A program made the position numbers and the translations under genes. The notes under the pieces are model-generated. The model did no database searches. It was not told the origin of the DNA and was given only the letters and a program-made list of their open reading frames with translations. A stretch of 64,000 bases of DNA from Gordionus sp. m RMFG-2023 (lineage: Eukaryota > Nematomorpha > Gordioida > Chordodea > Parachordodidae): NCBI RefSeq assembly GCF_954871325.1, contig NC_088776.1, positions 3,479,985 through 3,543,984 on the forward strand, read 5' to 3'. Of this stretch, positions 46,205-60,415 are shown piece after piece. Position 1 is the first letter of the stretch; each line of letters begins with the position of its first letter.

Positions 46205-49200
46205 TTGGCGACGTTGTCGATGATCTTATTATGAACAAAGAAGACAAAAATAAAGTAATTATGAATAAAGAAGAAAAAAATGATAATATTATGATCAAAT
46301 TTGATAACTTCGACAATCAAAACAACTTTGCTGATTACATTGAATATATTGATGATATGTTGGAGATAAGAGGTATATTAATAAATAATGAAACCAAAAA
46401 AAAAATATTATTTGCGTATATGGGTATTAGTAATTTAGCAGAGATGAGGTCCTTTGTTTATCCAAAAATATTGAAAGATCTTAATTATGCAGAGATTATT
46501 GAAGTGGGTAAGAAAGTTTTTAAGCCTATTTCAACATTATTTAGCTCGAGAATTAAATTTATTCGGATAGAAAGAGGGGTTGGTGAACCAGTTGCGGAGT
46601 TTGCAGCTCGACTTAAAAAATTGGCTCAAGAATGTAAATTTGAATCTGACCTAGGTGGGAGATTGAGGGATCAGATGGTGGCTGGAATCAAAACGGGTGC
46701 ATTGGAGAAAGATATTCGCACTAGATTTCCAGAAGGAATAAATGACTTGGGAGAAAGTGTGAGTTTTCCAAAGGTTTTAAATATGGCTTTGGCAATGGAA
46801 AGGGCTGAGGATGAAGTGACAATTTTGATGGTAAGAAAAGTCAATAAACCTAAGGAGCAGATAGAGAATAATCAAGAAAATTTTTCGAATCAAAAGTACT
46901 CATATAATAATATTAACAAAGAAAAGGGAAATTTTAGTTATTACAATAACAATAATAATAATTTTAAGTTTAGAGATAACACAATAATGATATGTATAAG
47001 TTTAATAAATGCTCAAAATGTGGGAGAACTCATCCCCCTTTCCAATGTTTTGCATCAAGGGTGAAATGTTATAATTGCCAAAAGGTAGGGCATTATGCTA
47101 AATATTGTAAGGGACAGAAGTTACATGCTATGCATATAGATGACAATTATTCATCAGATTCAATTATTAATATTTCCCAAATTGGTAGAAATAGTGCAAA
47201 GATATTTGTTTGGATAAATGGAGTACCTATAGAATTTGATTATGATACGGGGGCACAGGTATCGGTGATTGGGAAACAATATTGGGATGAAATTGGCCGA
47301 CCCAAACTTGGACCAACCAAACCTTTATCAGTATATGGTAACCAACCGCTAGATGTGCTTGGTAAAACTATGGTGAGGGTTCGTCTTGGAAAGATAAGCA
47401 GATCACTACCGATTGTGGTGACCCGTTCAAATGACATTCCATTATTTGGACTACCATGGATACTGGCATTTAATATGTTTATTCCACGACAAGTGACTAT
47501 ACGTAGTATCACAAATAAAGAGGTTATGACAACCAATAAACAAATTGCTGGCATGACAACAGAATTTTTTAGTGTTTTTGATGACAAGCCTGGACGGGTG
47601 AATGATATAGAAGTTAGCATACATTTGAGTAAGGCAGCAAGGCCGAAATCATGGCCAGCTCGTATAGTACCTTTTCCATTACGAAAACCAATTGAAATGG
47701 AACTCGATAGATTGGTTAAATCAGGAATATTGAAGGCGATTGATCCAACACATAAACGGTTACATGGGCCACTCCAACGGTAAACGTACGAAAAACAAAT
47801 GGAGAAACAGGATTTGTGCGGATTTTAAGGTGACATTAAACCCATATATTTTGTACGATTATCATATTATACCAACGGTGGATGATCTTTTAACCAAATT
47901 AAAAGATGGATTGAAATTTACGGTAATAGATTTGAAAGATGCATATTTACAATTACCAATAAAAGAAAGTTCAAAAGAATACTTAACCATATCGACCCAC
48001 ATTGGTTATTTCCAATATCAATGTATGCCTTTCGGTCTTTCAAGTGCGCCAACCATATTTCAAAGATATATGGACAATTTATTACAAGACTGCCAAATGA
48101 CCGGAGTATATCTTGACGATATTATCATAACGGGGAAAAATGATGTAGAACATTTGAATAACGTAAAAAAAGTACTAATTAAACTAAAACAGGTGGGTAT
48201 GAAGGCAAAATGGGCCAAAATACGTTTTTTAAATGAATCAGTTTCTTTTTTGGGTTTCGTAATAGACAAATATGGAATACATCCAGCGAAAGAAAAAATA
48301 GATGCTATTCGACGGATACCAACTCCTAATAATATACACCAATTACGATCTTTTTTAGGACTTGTGAATTATCGCGAGAGATTTTTGCCACATCTACATG
48401 GAATTGCCGCTCCTCTGCATAAACTAACAAGCATTAAATCTTGCTGGGGTTGGTCGGACAAGGAACAATAGGTATTTGATAAAATAAAACAGCTTTTGTC
48501 AACAAATAAAACGCTAATTCCATATTCGCCAAACTTGCCAATTATATTGGAATGTGACGCTTCCAACACTAGTTTTGGAGCTGTGTTATGTCATTTAGTG
48601 AAAAAAGATATTAGCAGACCAATCGCATTTGCCTCGCGAACACTTCTAGAGTCAGAGAAAAATTATGCACCAATAGAAAAAGAGGCACGAGCACTTTTGT
48701 TTGGTATGGAAAAATTTCATACATTCATTTTTGGTCAAAAATTTTTATTACGAACAGATCACAAACCTTTGGAAAAATTATTTGGTGATAAACGGGAACT
48801 ACCAAAAATATCCAATAGTCGATTAACGCGCTGGGCTTGGAAAATGTCCGCATATGATTTTGATATTGAATATGTTCCTGGAAAAGAAAATAAAGTAGCT
48901 GATACATTATCTAGACTGCCAATAGATGGCATAAAATCAAATAATGATCAAAAAACGCGTTAAAAATTAGAGCTATAAATTTGCACGATATAAATATAAG
49001 TCAAGTTGAACTCCAAAAGGAAACAAGGAATGATAGCTTGTTTAAAAAAGTAGTTAAAAACATTGAGCATGGATGGGTGGATTTTGATGCGGAAAAAAAT
49101 ACAGAGTTAGTTTGTTTTTATAATCGTAGAGAGGAATTGTCAGTAGATCATGATGTTATTGAATGGAATGGGAGATTGGTAATTCCAACCATTTTGAGGA

Positions 49201-50316
49201 AATCAATTTTAACGATTATACACAGAGGGCATCCAGGAATAAATGCTATGAAATCAATTTTTAGAATGTATTGCTGGTGGCCGAATTGCGATAAAGATAT
49301 TGAACAATATGTTCGTCAATGTATGCCTTGTCAAAGTAATCGGTCGAATATTATGGAGGTTCCTTTATATTCGTGGAACATATCTAATATATCATGGGAA
49401 CGAATTCATTTGGATTTCGCGGGGCCTATTGATTCGTATTCATGGTTAGTTGGAGTTGATGCACAGACTAAATGGGTTGAGGTTGAGTTAATGAGAGAGA
49501 CCACGTCCACGACAATGATCAGGGTTTTAAGAAAATGGTTCGCACGGTTTGGAACACCTAGACAAATCGTATCAGATAATGGACCTCAATTTTTTTCTGG
49601 AGAATTTCTAAAATTTTGTTTCGAGAAAAATATTAAAATGATACATACAACACCGTACCATCCAAAAACGAACGGTTTAGCGGAAAGAACGATACGAACC
49701 TTCAAGAGTCGATATTTTGCAACTAGGAAAGACATCAGGGAGCACGAGGAAGCCATGGGAGAAGTTTTGCTAGCATATAGAATGGGTGAGCATCAATCAA
49801 CTGGACGTTCACCGGCTAAGTTATTATTGGGGTGAAATTTAAAAACGGGATTGAATTGGTTACGTCCTAATGTTAGTTATGAAATAGAACGATCGAATAT
49901 ACGACAAAAAGTAGCGCATGATGAACATAGTCATATGAGAGAATTTGAGATTGCACAACCGGTATGGGTGCATAATGAAATAAATTCAGGTTGAAGAGAA
50001 GGAGTTATAAAATCCAGAACTGGCAGATATTTTTATTTGGTAGAAAGCAAGGATAGAATGGTACGAAAGCATGCGGATCAACTTCGAAAAAGGGAGGTAG
50101 CTTAAGAAATGGAGAAGTCTGGGCCAGGGAAAGAAAATGGAGAAAATATGAAGTCAGAGAGAGAAGAGGAAAATATAAAAAATAAAGAGTCGGATATAGT
50201 TGAGATTTTAGAAAATGTGGAAGATAACGGAAAACTAGAAACGCGGAAATCACAAAGAGCCAGGAAACCTACAAATCGGTTGATTGAGGAATTGTAAGAT
50301 CATATGTGTGGGGATA

Positions 50317-50462
50317 TGTTATAAATGAGATTTATATTATATATTAACAATGTTATAAATGTCATACATATATCATAGATACAAATCAATCATATTTATA
50401 TATTTATAAGGTGATTGCCAGTCAATAAAGCCATCCATATTTGTGTATGCTTAATTAGTATA
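50317..50462 (+). repeat. Right LTR of the Ty3/Gypsy element
   Basis: 146 bp, preceded by a purine-rich GTGTGGGGATA tract that could serve as the polypurine primer. Confidence 0.9.
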
Positions 50463-51292
50463 ATAACGCTATAATTAACAAAGTTATTTCATATCACTAA
50501 ATAGATAGACAGCTACATCATAATTCTAGAAAAATTAAAATTTCTCTATTAAAAATGTTTATATAATATCGTCTATAACCATTTTATTCTAGCTCTTACA
50601 ACGCGCATGACCCTGATACTACTTTACATTCTTATGCGCACCAAATCCGTTTCTGATAACTTTACAAACGGTGCAAATTCTGATTGATTACAATGCTGTT
50701 AAATCATTTCACATTACCTCCAAACCTCACATCATATCTCAAATACCCAAAGGTGCAAGGCTTCAAATAGCGTGACCTTGTTTAAAGAATCTAACATCTT
50801 TGCATTAGTCATCGATTGGCTTGATTTTTATCGTTCTCTTTCCACACCTTACATTTTGCTTCAATCATATTCAACAGCTTTCCACACCTTACATTTTGCT
50901 CCAATCATACTCAACAGGTGAAAATGCATCAGAGAATCCTCTTACTTAGATCTATGGCCTATATCCTTCAAAAATGACAAATATTGTAATAAAATGGAAA
51001 GTCATAATGCGCTTAAAACGAGAGTTGAACTTATATATGAGAGCCAATTCATCAAATTTAAAACTCTTCAGATTCTCTTTTTTATAAGCGCTATTTCTTA
51101 GTAGATCCTCCTTAAACGTCATTGCAGAGGGAATGAGATTTACCCATGATTGAAAACTTTATCGCTCTTAATCAATAAGTAAACCTGTGAACATTATCTT
51201 CTCATTTCAACTTTATCAGAAAATGGTTATGAATTTCTTTAAGCCATCCCTTCTAGTGATTTTAATTTACTACCTACAAACTATGATCTACG
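50463..51292. other. No gene seen
   Basis: Contains a short tandem duplication of TTTCCACACCTTACATTTTG (about 50840-50900). Otherwise unremarkable. Confidence 0.4.
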
Positions 51293-51759
51293 CAATGACA
51301 TATAATAATACCTAGACTGACAATTCATTCATAAAAGGCATGTATCAATTGAAATCAGCTGAGTAAAGAGCTTAAAATTATTTTAGAAGATATAACTATA
51401 TAATTAATGTAAATATTAATAACTTTGAAAATAAAAATATGCTTGTGATAAAATAAAGTGTTTGATTAATAAAATTGAATGAGTAGCAAATTAAATATAA
51501 AATAACAATTAATAATGGTCTCATGGTCATGATATTAAGAACTAACTATGGGAAAATATTTATTATAAATATAACCATCGTATTTATTAAAATATTTTTT
51601 TATATTAAGAATTTAAACATTTGATAGTAAGACAAATTATCATCGTAATCAACATGGTGTTAATGACGTCTCCAGCTGATTTCAATTGATACATGCTTAA
51701 AAATGCATTTTAATGAGGGAATTCAGCTTAGGTATTATTATAATTATATCTATGTCATG
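51293..51759. mobile_element. MITE family A, long diverged member
   Basis: CAATGACATATAATAATACC start and a degraded complement at the right end, with AAATCAGCTGAG and CCAGCTGATTTCAATTGA inside. The interior (about 51380-51640) is unlike the other copies. Confidence 0.65.
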
Positions 51760-54700
51760 CCATATGACTCAGGCTTAATTGCAATAAGATTATTCTTCCT
51801 CGTGTTCTCTTCCTAGGGGAGGGGGGGGGGTTAAAAATATCCAGGATTTTCTTATGGGGTGGGGGGGGTTTCGGGTCTTATGTTTTAGCTTTTCTATTAA
51901 ATTATTTATAATTTAATAATAAATATATATCTATTTTTAACTTTTATTTACTAATTTGTGCATATCGATATTACAAGCCTATTTTTTATTATTTTAAGTT
52001 AGGTATGTTATATTTAATGATGCTTCCTAATATTATTGTGAGCTTGAACCTGGCATGACATCTATCGTAAAAAATGAATAAAAATCTCATTCCCTGTCAT
52101 TTTTGACAGGCTTTCTACTTGTTCTAGTTTATAGAAAGTAAGTAGTCATATAGTTGATATTCCTCTGTTATATAGTATTAGTTACAAAAAACTAGGTAAA
52201 ATTCCCTTTTACAGACATATTTAACAAGAGAATATATTACAGTTAATATTTAAAAATTTTTTACTAATCAATGCTCTTGATAATAAATATAGCAATAATT
52301 TGCATACCATTATTTAACGCCATCTATTTATTTTTTATAAAAAATGATTCTTCATATTATTTGTCCCACAATATCTTTAAAAGATATTTTCTGATGTCCT
52401 TATCAATTAAAAATTACTTGATTGTCATATGATAATTGATAAAATTAGATATACAGGAAATCTACGACATATAATATTCCAATGTTTGTATTGTGCTTTA
52501 ATTTTTTTATTTATTTTATGATTTAATTTTATCAATAGTTTTATAATTATATTTTATTTTTATTAAGATAAGTAAATTAAAATTACTCACTTTATATAAA
52601 ATTATACTTGATATATTATATTATTTAGTAATTCTATGGATCTATTATTATTCATAATTAAAATACATTACACTTTTGTTTTAAGACTTATCTTTGGCTT
52701 ACATTCCATTTATTAAAAAACATTTTTGGTTCACTTTATATATATAAATGCTTTTTTCCAAAAATATATAAATTATGATGAATATTTTTATAAAAAAATA
52801 TAAACATTTACATTCTTTTTTAAAATTATTGTTTAAGATATATGCCTACATTTTTGAGGGTCAGGGACTGAGGGGAGGACTACGGGGGATTAAGCTTAAA
52901 ATGATATTCACAAAAAGTAATATATTTCTGAGGGGGGTGGGTGGATTTTACCTTGCTCCCCCCTGGCTATACCTATGTCTAATACAGACTGTTTTTGACC
53001 ACTATGCTTTGTAAACGATGTAGAGGTATAAGATATAGAAATGTAATGACACCATATCTCGTGCCATGTAATCTGCTCTAATTCCTGAAGATCGTAACGC
53101 AGATGGAAAACATCTTGATAATTTGTTTAAGATTCCATGAGTGGTAAGTATGTAACCTGGGATTTTTCCTCTATAGATCACTAGTTTAAACCGTGATGCT
53201 ATAGTAGACGCATAAGGAAGTAAATTTACCATATATTTATTCGTTTTACCTTCCAACTATTTATTCCTACTAATAATTGCTAAAATGATAACTTATTTTG
53301 CCACTCACGCTTTGGCCTTTTTCAAGGATATAGGGCATCGTATTACATTGAAGACCTAAAATACAAAACAAGGCTTTCACCTTAGGAATAACATATAATA
53401 TAGCTAAATCAGTTTTATAATCGCTGTTGATGGATAAAAATAATTATATATCTTAATATAACTAGATTATCATAATTTTTAATAATTATAATTATATTAT
53501 TTATCAAACTAGTAGATAGCCCGTCAAAAATGACGGAGAATGAGAATTTTATTCGTTTTTTTAAGAAAGATGTTACCTTTTATTTAAAAATCATATCCAA
53601 TTTATATAATTTTTAAATCCCCCCCCTCCCCATTTAGGTCAAGTCCAAGCAATGTCATTGAGTCCAACCCATTAGGACTAAGAGTGGAAACTATTATTTG
53701 AGTCAAAATATATTTAAATGAGCTTGTACCCAATACCAAAATTCTTTGTAAATATATTACTGGTTACATAAGACTAACATTTAACATTAAAAAATTTCAA
53801 GCCAGGTCCAAGCTCATAATATTTGGAAAAAATTTCCACGCGTTCAAGACCTTATAATTTATAAAAAAAATTCTCAAATCTAGCTCAACCCATAATAATT
53901 TTGAAAATTTTTTCCTAGCCCGGCCCATAATAATTTGTATAAGATATTCCCAAGTCAGGTGCAAGCAAATATTAATCTTGAGGAATATTTTTCAAGCCCA
54001 GTCCATCACATATTAAGTTTCAAAACTATTTCCCAAACCCGGAGGTAGTTAAATTTCTAAATAATTTATCAACACATGAAGGGGAAATCTCGGATTTACC
54101 AATTAGTGAGTTAACTCCTTTTATCAAAAAATTTGATAAGGGCTATCTATATCTTTTGTTAAGTACAAAAAAATGCTATCTATTTAAATTACAAAAATGC
54201 CATTCAATACTAATGAAACTTATATGCAATTTATTTATATATTTTTTAAGAAATTTGTTTTTCTTGCCATATAAATTTAGGTATTTTTTTTTAAAAATGC
54301 TGAGGATTAATTATTACTCTGTGTGTCTGGTAAAAATAAGAGCAAATCCTTTATGACATTTTAATTTTTGATGGAAAAAGCGACAACATAAATCTGGGCA
54401 GTCGTCTGCAGAAGAAAAAATTAATGTATAATATCATCTCATTTAGGGTTGTAGGTGAAAGTAATGAATAATGACGGATTACCAAAGCAGTGTACAACAC
54501 CCATTGCATCCTGATAAAGCTGAGGAGAAGAAAGCGAAATTATATTTCTGCCAAAGTGTCAATTTTGGTATACCCCTCTAAAATAGAATCATGAACGACA
54601 TTGTCAACTCAACCATAAAACGATCGTAAGTATTGTTATAAAGGCCATGACAAAACTATCGCATATTTTCCCATTAATAATGTTAATGAAATTGGCTGCA

Positions 54701-54825
54701 CTACACATTCACGTTTGAACATCTCTCTAAATATTCATGAAAGTTCCTCAGGGAATCGGATAAAGTATTATTTATAATAACTCCTAATGAGGTGAATGAT
54801 AGTGGAATTAAATGCTTATATTTGT
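51760..54825. other. AT-rich, no gene recognised
   Basis: Includes GGCCC/GCCCA repeat scraps near 53640-54060, with phrases such as AAGCCCAGTCC and CTAGCCCGGCCC. A minus-strand frame 53002-53256 reads protein-like but matched no family I know. Confidence 0.4.
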
Positions 54826-55745
54826 TAAAAATTAGGCAGAGGTGGCATAGGGATTGTGGTAGTGGTGATAGAAATATCATTTGGAGGCAACTGGGTGTAT
54901 AAAATAAACATATAGATATAAAACATTAGATAAAAAACAAAATAAACCTCCAGAGGAGTTCACAGTGTCTTTAATAATAGATTCATCATGTTTGGTAGCA
55001 ATGTGCGGGATTAGGGTTAGCCTAGACAAATAAAGAAATCAGGCAAAAATATAAAATACTATTGTTGAAATTAAACAAACATTAAAATAATGTAAAACCG
55101 GTAGAAGGGTCAGTGTCAGATGCATATTTCTAATAAGTTGGAGGGCTATCATCAAATAAAATTTTTGGGGGACTTATCAAGTCTATCATGATATTATAAA
55201 AGTTAAAAATAACATGATAAATGTAATGTTATTAAGATAAAGGTTAATTAATTGTAAGGTAATTAAAAAATTAGATTAAAAAAGGGGGGAAAAAGAAGGT
55301 ATAAATTATTATATTATATTATATAAATTAAAGGTGATAAGGTTTTGAGATATAGTGGTTAATAGATAATAGAGATAGAAAGAAAAGAATGAGATAATAA
55401 AATTTAGTGATAAATAAAAATGTTTATTTTTGTTAAAAAATAGGTGGAGGTGGCATAGGGATTGTGATAGTGGTGATAGAAATATCATTTGGAGAACTGG
55501 GTGAAAATAAAATAAACATAGATATAAAACATAAGATAAAAAAAAACCTCCAGATGAGTTCATTTCAGGCGTAGTTCTTTATTATTTTGTCTACCAGTAA
55601 CTCTAGAACGGGTAAGGCGTTTGTTTATTCGTCATTATTTTCTTTGCTTATCTTTAATAATAGAATCATCATGTTTTGTAGCAATGTGAGGGAATAAGGT
55701 TGGGTTAGCCTAGACAAATAAAAAAATCAGGCAAAAATATAAATA
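54826..55745. repeat. Local direct duplication, offset about 610-680 bp
   Basis: Segment 54826-55050 recurs at 55434-55745 with the order kept. Shared words: GAGGTGGCATAGGGATTGTG, GATAGAAATATCATTTGGAG, AACCTCCAGA, ATCATGTTT and TAGCCTAGACAAATAAA. The second copy has extra sequence inserted. No coding content was recognised. Confidence 0.7.
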
Positions 55746-56039
55746 AACATTATTATTGAAATAAAATGAAGATTTTTTGGAATAGATATAAAATAATATA
55801 TAATACTATTTATAATAAAAATAATATACTATGTATATTTTTTGTGCGTTATACAAAATAATCAGCAGGGATAATAGAGATATGGTGGATCCGACAAAAT
55901 GGTAAGCTTTTAAAAAAGTAGGATCCTTAAAAATTGTTATATTCATTTATTTAAATTTTAAAAATGTACTTTGATATAATTTTCAATTAGACAAATATTC
56001 ATCAGAGATAAAAGGGCATATTGAGCGTCCTGACAAATA

Positions 56040-57460
56040 TCTAAAATAAAAACAAAGAATAATATAAAGAATATAAATGCAATGAACATGATCTAAAATA
56101 AAAACAAAAGAATAAATAAAAAATAGAGTCAATATTAGGTTAACCTCTCTAGAAATAGTGGGAATACAATCATTAACTGAGGTTAGGACATGGCTTGTTA
56201 TCTAAAATAGAAACAAAAGAATAAATAAAAAAAATAAATGCATTGAACTTGATGAGGAGTCAATATACCACTTGTACAATCATTAAATATGGGTAAGACA
56301 TGGCTTGTTATCTAAAATAGAAACAAAAGAATAAATAAAAAAAATAAATGCATTGAACTTGATGAGGAGTCAATATACCACCTGTAAAATCATTAAATAT
56401 GGGTAAGACAGGGCTTGTTATCTAAAATAAAAACAAAGAATAATATAAAGAATATAAATGCAATGAACATGATCTAAAATAAAAACAAAAGAATAAATAA
56501 AAAATAGAGTCAATATTAGGTTAACCTCTCTAGAAATAGTGGGAATACTCATTAACGGAGGTTAGGACATGGCTTGTTATCTAAAATAGAAACAAAAGAA
56601 TAAATAAAAAAAATAAATGCATTGAACTTGATGAGGAGTCAATATACCACCTGTACAATCATTAAATATGGGTAAGACAGGGCTTGTTATCTAAAATAAA
56701 AACAAAGATTAATATAAAGAATATAAATGCAATGAACATGATCTAAAATAAAAACAAAAGAATAAATAAAAAATAGAGTCATTATTAGGTTAACCTCTCT
56801 AGAAATAGTGGGAATACAATTATTAACTGAGGTTAGGACATGGCTTGTTATCTAAAATAGAAACAAAAGAATAAATAAAAAAAATAAATGCATTGAACTT
56901 GATGAGGAGTCAATATACCACCTGTACAATCATTAAATATGGGAAGACAGGGCTTGTTATCTAAAATAAAAACAAAGAATAATATAAAGAATATAAATGC
57001 AATGAACATGATCTAAAATAAAAACAAAAGAATAAATAAAAAATAGAGTCAATATTAGGTTAACCTCTCTAGAAATAGTGGGAATACAATCATTAACTGA
57101 GGTTAGGACATGGCTTATTATCTAAAATAGAAACAAAAGAATAAATAAATAAAATAAATGCATTGAACTTGATGAGGAGTCAATATACCACCTGTACAAT
57201 CCTTAAATATGGGTAAGACATGGCTTGTTATCTAAAATAGAAACAAAAGAATAAATAAAAAAAATAAATGCATTGAACTTGATGAGGAGTCAATATACCA
57301 CCTGTACAATCATTAAATATGGGTAAGACAGGGCTTGTTATCTAAAATAAAAACAAAGAATATAAATGCAATGAACATGATCTAAAATAAAAACAAAAGA
57401 ATAAATAAAAAATAGAGTCAATATTAGGTTAACCTCTCTAGAAATAGTGGGAATATCATC
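56040..57460. repeat. Composite tandem repeat (about 270-380 bp higher-order unit)
   Basis: Each unit joins three modules: one with GGTTAACCTCTCTAGAAATA, one with TTGATGAGGAGTCAATATAC, and one with AATATAAATGCAATGAACAT, linked by ATCTAAAATA-AAACAAA phrases. The first module begins near 56138, 56519, 56786, 57059 and 57428. The second is doubled in some units, which explains the uneven spacing. Confidence 0.85.
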
Positions 57461-57700
57461 CATCATAAGCTAAAAATAGATATGATCATAAAAAAAGAAC
57501 AAATAAATTACTTCTTCTGATTTCAGGAATTCAAATAAAATGATAATCTCTAAAAATTGGTATCTGGCACTCCGATTTCAGTCAAGGAAAATGATAGTCT
57601 CATAAAAAATCAACAAATAAATTACTTCTTCTGATTTCGAAGTTGGTATGAACATCTGTTTAAAAAAATATAACAAATAAATAAATAAATACGTACCAAT

Positions 57701-57856
57701 GACATGACGTAACGATGACATGACGTAGCGATGACATGACGTAGCGATGACATGACGTAGCGATGACATGACGTAGCGATGACATGACGTAGCGATGACA
57801 TGACGTAGCGATGACATGACGTAGCGATGACATGACGTCACGATGACGTAGTGAGG
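57701..57856. repeat. 16-bp minisatellite GACATGACGTAGCGAT, about nine copies
   Basis: Almost perfect tandem array. Every unit contains TGACGT, the cAMP-response-element half site. The last unit changes to a full palindrome TGACGTCA (57835-57842). Frames through it are artefacts of the repeat. Confidence 0.92.
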
Positions 57857-60415
57857 ACATCGGAAAATTATAATATAGATGATTGTTAGATTACAGGAAT
57901 TGATTGAAATTGTTTTTTTTTAATCCTTCTTTCTTTCTTTATTTTAAAACGATGGTTATATGGGGATCTATAGTGATTATAAAAGTATTGATAATTGGTT
58001 GACTTTTGGCTTATGACTAGAGGAGGTTAAATTTTTAAAGTTTGTTAATTTATTGACTATAGGTTTAGATAGTCTGATTTAATTTTTTGATATTTTAAAA
58101 ACAGCCTTACAGAAAATACAAAGTTGGATGCCAAATATAAAAAGTCTAATTTAAAAATAAAATCAAAAGGTAATTTTGAAAAAATTTATGTTACCTTTTA
58201 AAAATAAGCTTTGGGAAAATAGATAATTATTTCTTTAATAAATCAAAATAGCAGGAAAATTAAAAAAAAATTTATAAAAAATTTTATAAATTAATCTCTC
58301 TTCTATTTTGTTTAAAATAATAATTTAAAATTGTTTGGTTGAAAAGTTATTAAAAATATCTCTTAGCTCAAAAAATTTTGATATGAAGGAATCGATTATC
58401 TAAAAAGTAAGAAATAAAATTTTTTTGCAAGATTTTAATAAAAAATTTCACATTATTTTGGAACTTTGCCTCCAAAAACAGTAATGCAGAGCGGAAATTT
58501 TAATCTATTACAAAGAATAAAAGTTTATTTTATCGACTGATTAATTTAACATTATTTTCAATTTAAAAAAATTCAAAATCTGACAATTTTAATACTTCAG
58601 TATTTAACATAAAAACCATATATAAATCTTAATATTTTGTATGGTTTTCTTATTGATAAAAAGGTTGTAAATTTGATTCTTCTTCTATACTTCCCTACCA
58701 TTTGATAATATTTATAAGATCATGACCCAAGTTTATTATCGGATAAGAATTGTGGTCAGTTACCATTATCAATATATTAGATTACTAATCTTAACATTCG
58801 ATGCAAGTAATATGGTCCAAATTATAACATTGCTAATTCATAGCTATAAAATATATCATAAAATAAAATCAGCCATATTATAAAATGCAACATTAGCCAT
58901 AATCAAAATATAATAAGGTTCTAGTATGAGGATAGATAATTTAATTTTACTATTACCTGTCATCTTCATTTTACATTAATTAATAGGTTTATTATTTTAC
59001 TAATTTTTCTAAAAGAGATTTTTTTTAAGCAGTACACCTTTCTCAGAATTATTGAAAACTAACCGATGTTTCTGGGTGCATTCCTTGGGTATCTTTGACT
59101 TGGTTCCACTATAATTCAGAGGGTATATTGTTATAATAAAAATCGGATTATGTTTAGAACATAATATTAGAAGTAGTGTTATTTAAACGCCAGATTTGGG
59201 TCAAATTTTATTACAGCACAATTAAAATTTAACGAAAATCACGCCTTGAGATTTAGCATACAGATCCAAACTTTTCCTCTATAAGGAAAATCTCCAGCCT
59301 TACATATCATTATTTCAGTTATTTAAAAAGTGACCCAGATCTAGCATTTTAGCAACACTAATTAGAAGCAATTTTATTTTTTCTGTAATTATGCCCAAAT
59401 GTTAAGTATAACTATAAGGTATTCTCCAAACTTTTGTTCTTTCAACCTTTAATTACTACAAATCGGGGTCAAAAAAAACTAGTGTGTAAAAATACCATCT
59501 AGTGTCATTCGCAAAATAAAATTTTGCATGATCTCTATTAGTCTTTACACATATATATTGAATATGTATTAGTATATGAAAAGGTTGATTATATCACAAT
59601 TATAGTTAGTTCGATATGGATTTAAAAATGAAATATTAGCTTAATGCAATAATAACAATTCTTCAATTCTTATATATAAAAAATATTTAGAAAAAATATA
59701 ATAATAAAATAATTAAAACAAAATAGTTAAGTTAATAAGATAAAATAAATTAAGAAATTGTTATGATATAACTTATAAAATAATATAACTAAAATGATAT
59801 TTGTTAAATATACTAAAATATTAAAATTCAAGTTAATAATCTAGTTACGCTGCAATATATTTTAGAAAAGATAAACGAATAGTAAAATTAGAATAATAGA
59901 AAATACTTTAAAATATTATAATGACATTATTGATAAAAGCCACAAGTTCTCTAGGATATATATTCGTTAAATAAATTTGTCCTTATGAGGTTTTAACCTT
60001 TAAACGAGAGTCCATATAAATTTTGAATAAGGATGCATTATATTTAATTGGGTGTGATGAAATTATTTTAAATATAATAAAAAATTTGATATTTATAATT
60101 TAATTATCCTAACCCAATATTAAATTTCTTCCCATAACATTGTCTTGACTAAACCTACTAGATTTTAATCTGAAATCCTTTTATTATAACTAAGTATGAC
60201 TAATTTTTTAATTTGAATTATTTCATGATATACACCAAATTTAAATTGTTAAAAGATACTTATAAATAGTTAAAATATTTATTGAATGCGTAAATATAAA
60301 TTCATAAATCTTGCAATTATTTGATGGGAATATATCATAGATTTTAATTTTTAATGGTCCAAGTAATTATCCGAGTTTAAACAAGTAAAAAGGTTTGATT
60401 TTTTTAAATTTTACC
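57857..60415. other. Upstream flank of NOP58; no exon recognised
   Basis: AT-rich. It should hold the NOP58 promoter and perhaps 5' exons of MARS1 on the other strand, but nothing specific can be supported. Confidence 0.4.

Larger units (their letters stand above)
46041..50462 (+). mobile_element. Ty3/Gypsy LTR retrotransposon, broken, fairly young
   Basis: LTRs at 46041-46204 (164 bp) and 50317-50462 (146 bp) start TGTTATAAATGAG. They differ by about two substitutions plus one short internal duplication, so the insertion is recent on a genome scale. TAAC or a near match flanks both sides. Parts in order: primer-site-like TTGGCGACG after the left LTR; gag-like region (about 46.2-47.1 kb) with CX2CX4HX4C knuckle CYNCQKVGHYAKYC; protease DTGAQ; reverse transcriptase with YLDDI (about 47.7-48.4 kb); RNase H (48.5-48.95 kb); integrase with HHCC and DDE regions (49.0-49.85 kb). 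RT before integrase marks Ty3/Gypsy. The copy is broken, with roughly four interruptions. Confidence 0.93.

Noticed and set aside
53002-53256. Protein-like minus-strand frame (ALRSSGIRADYMARDMVS)
   Set aside because: No family recognised, no splice context and no second copy seen. Could be a repeat fragment, but not supported as a gene.
57578-57860. Two minus-strand frames with repeated SLRHVIATSCHRYVM
   Set aside because: A 16-bp repeat without stops reads open in all three frames; there is no independent evidence of coding.
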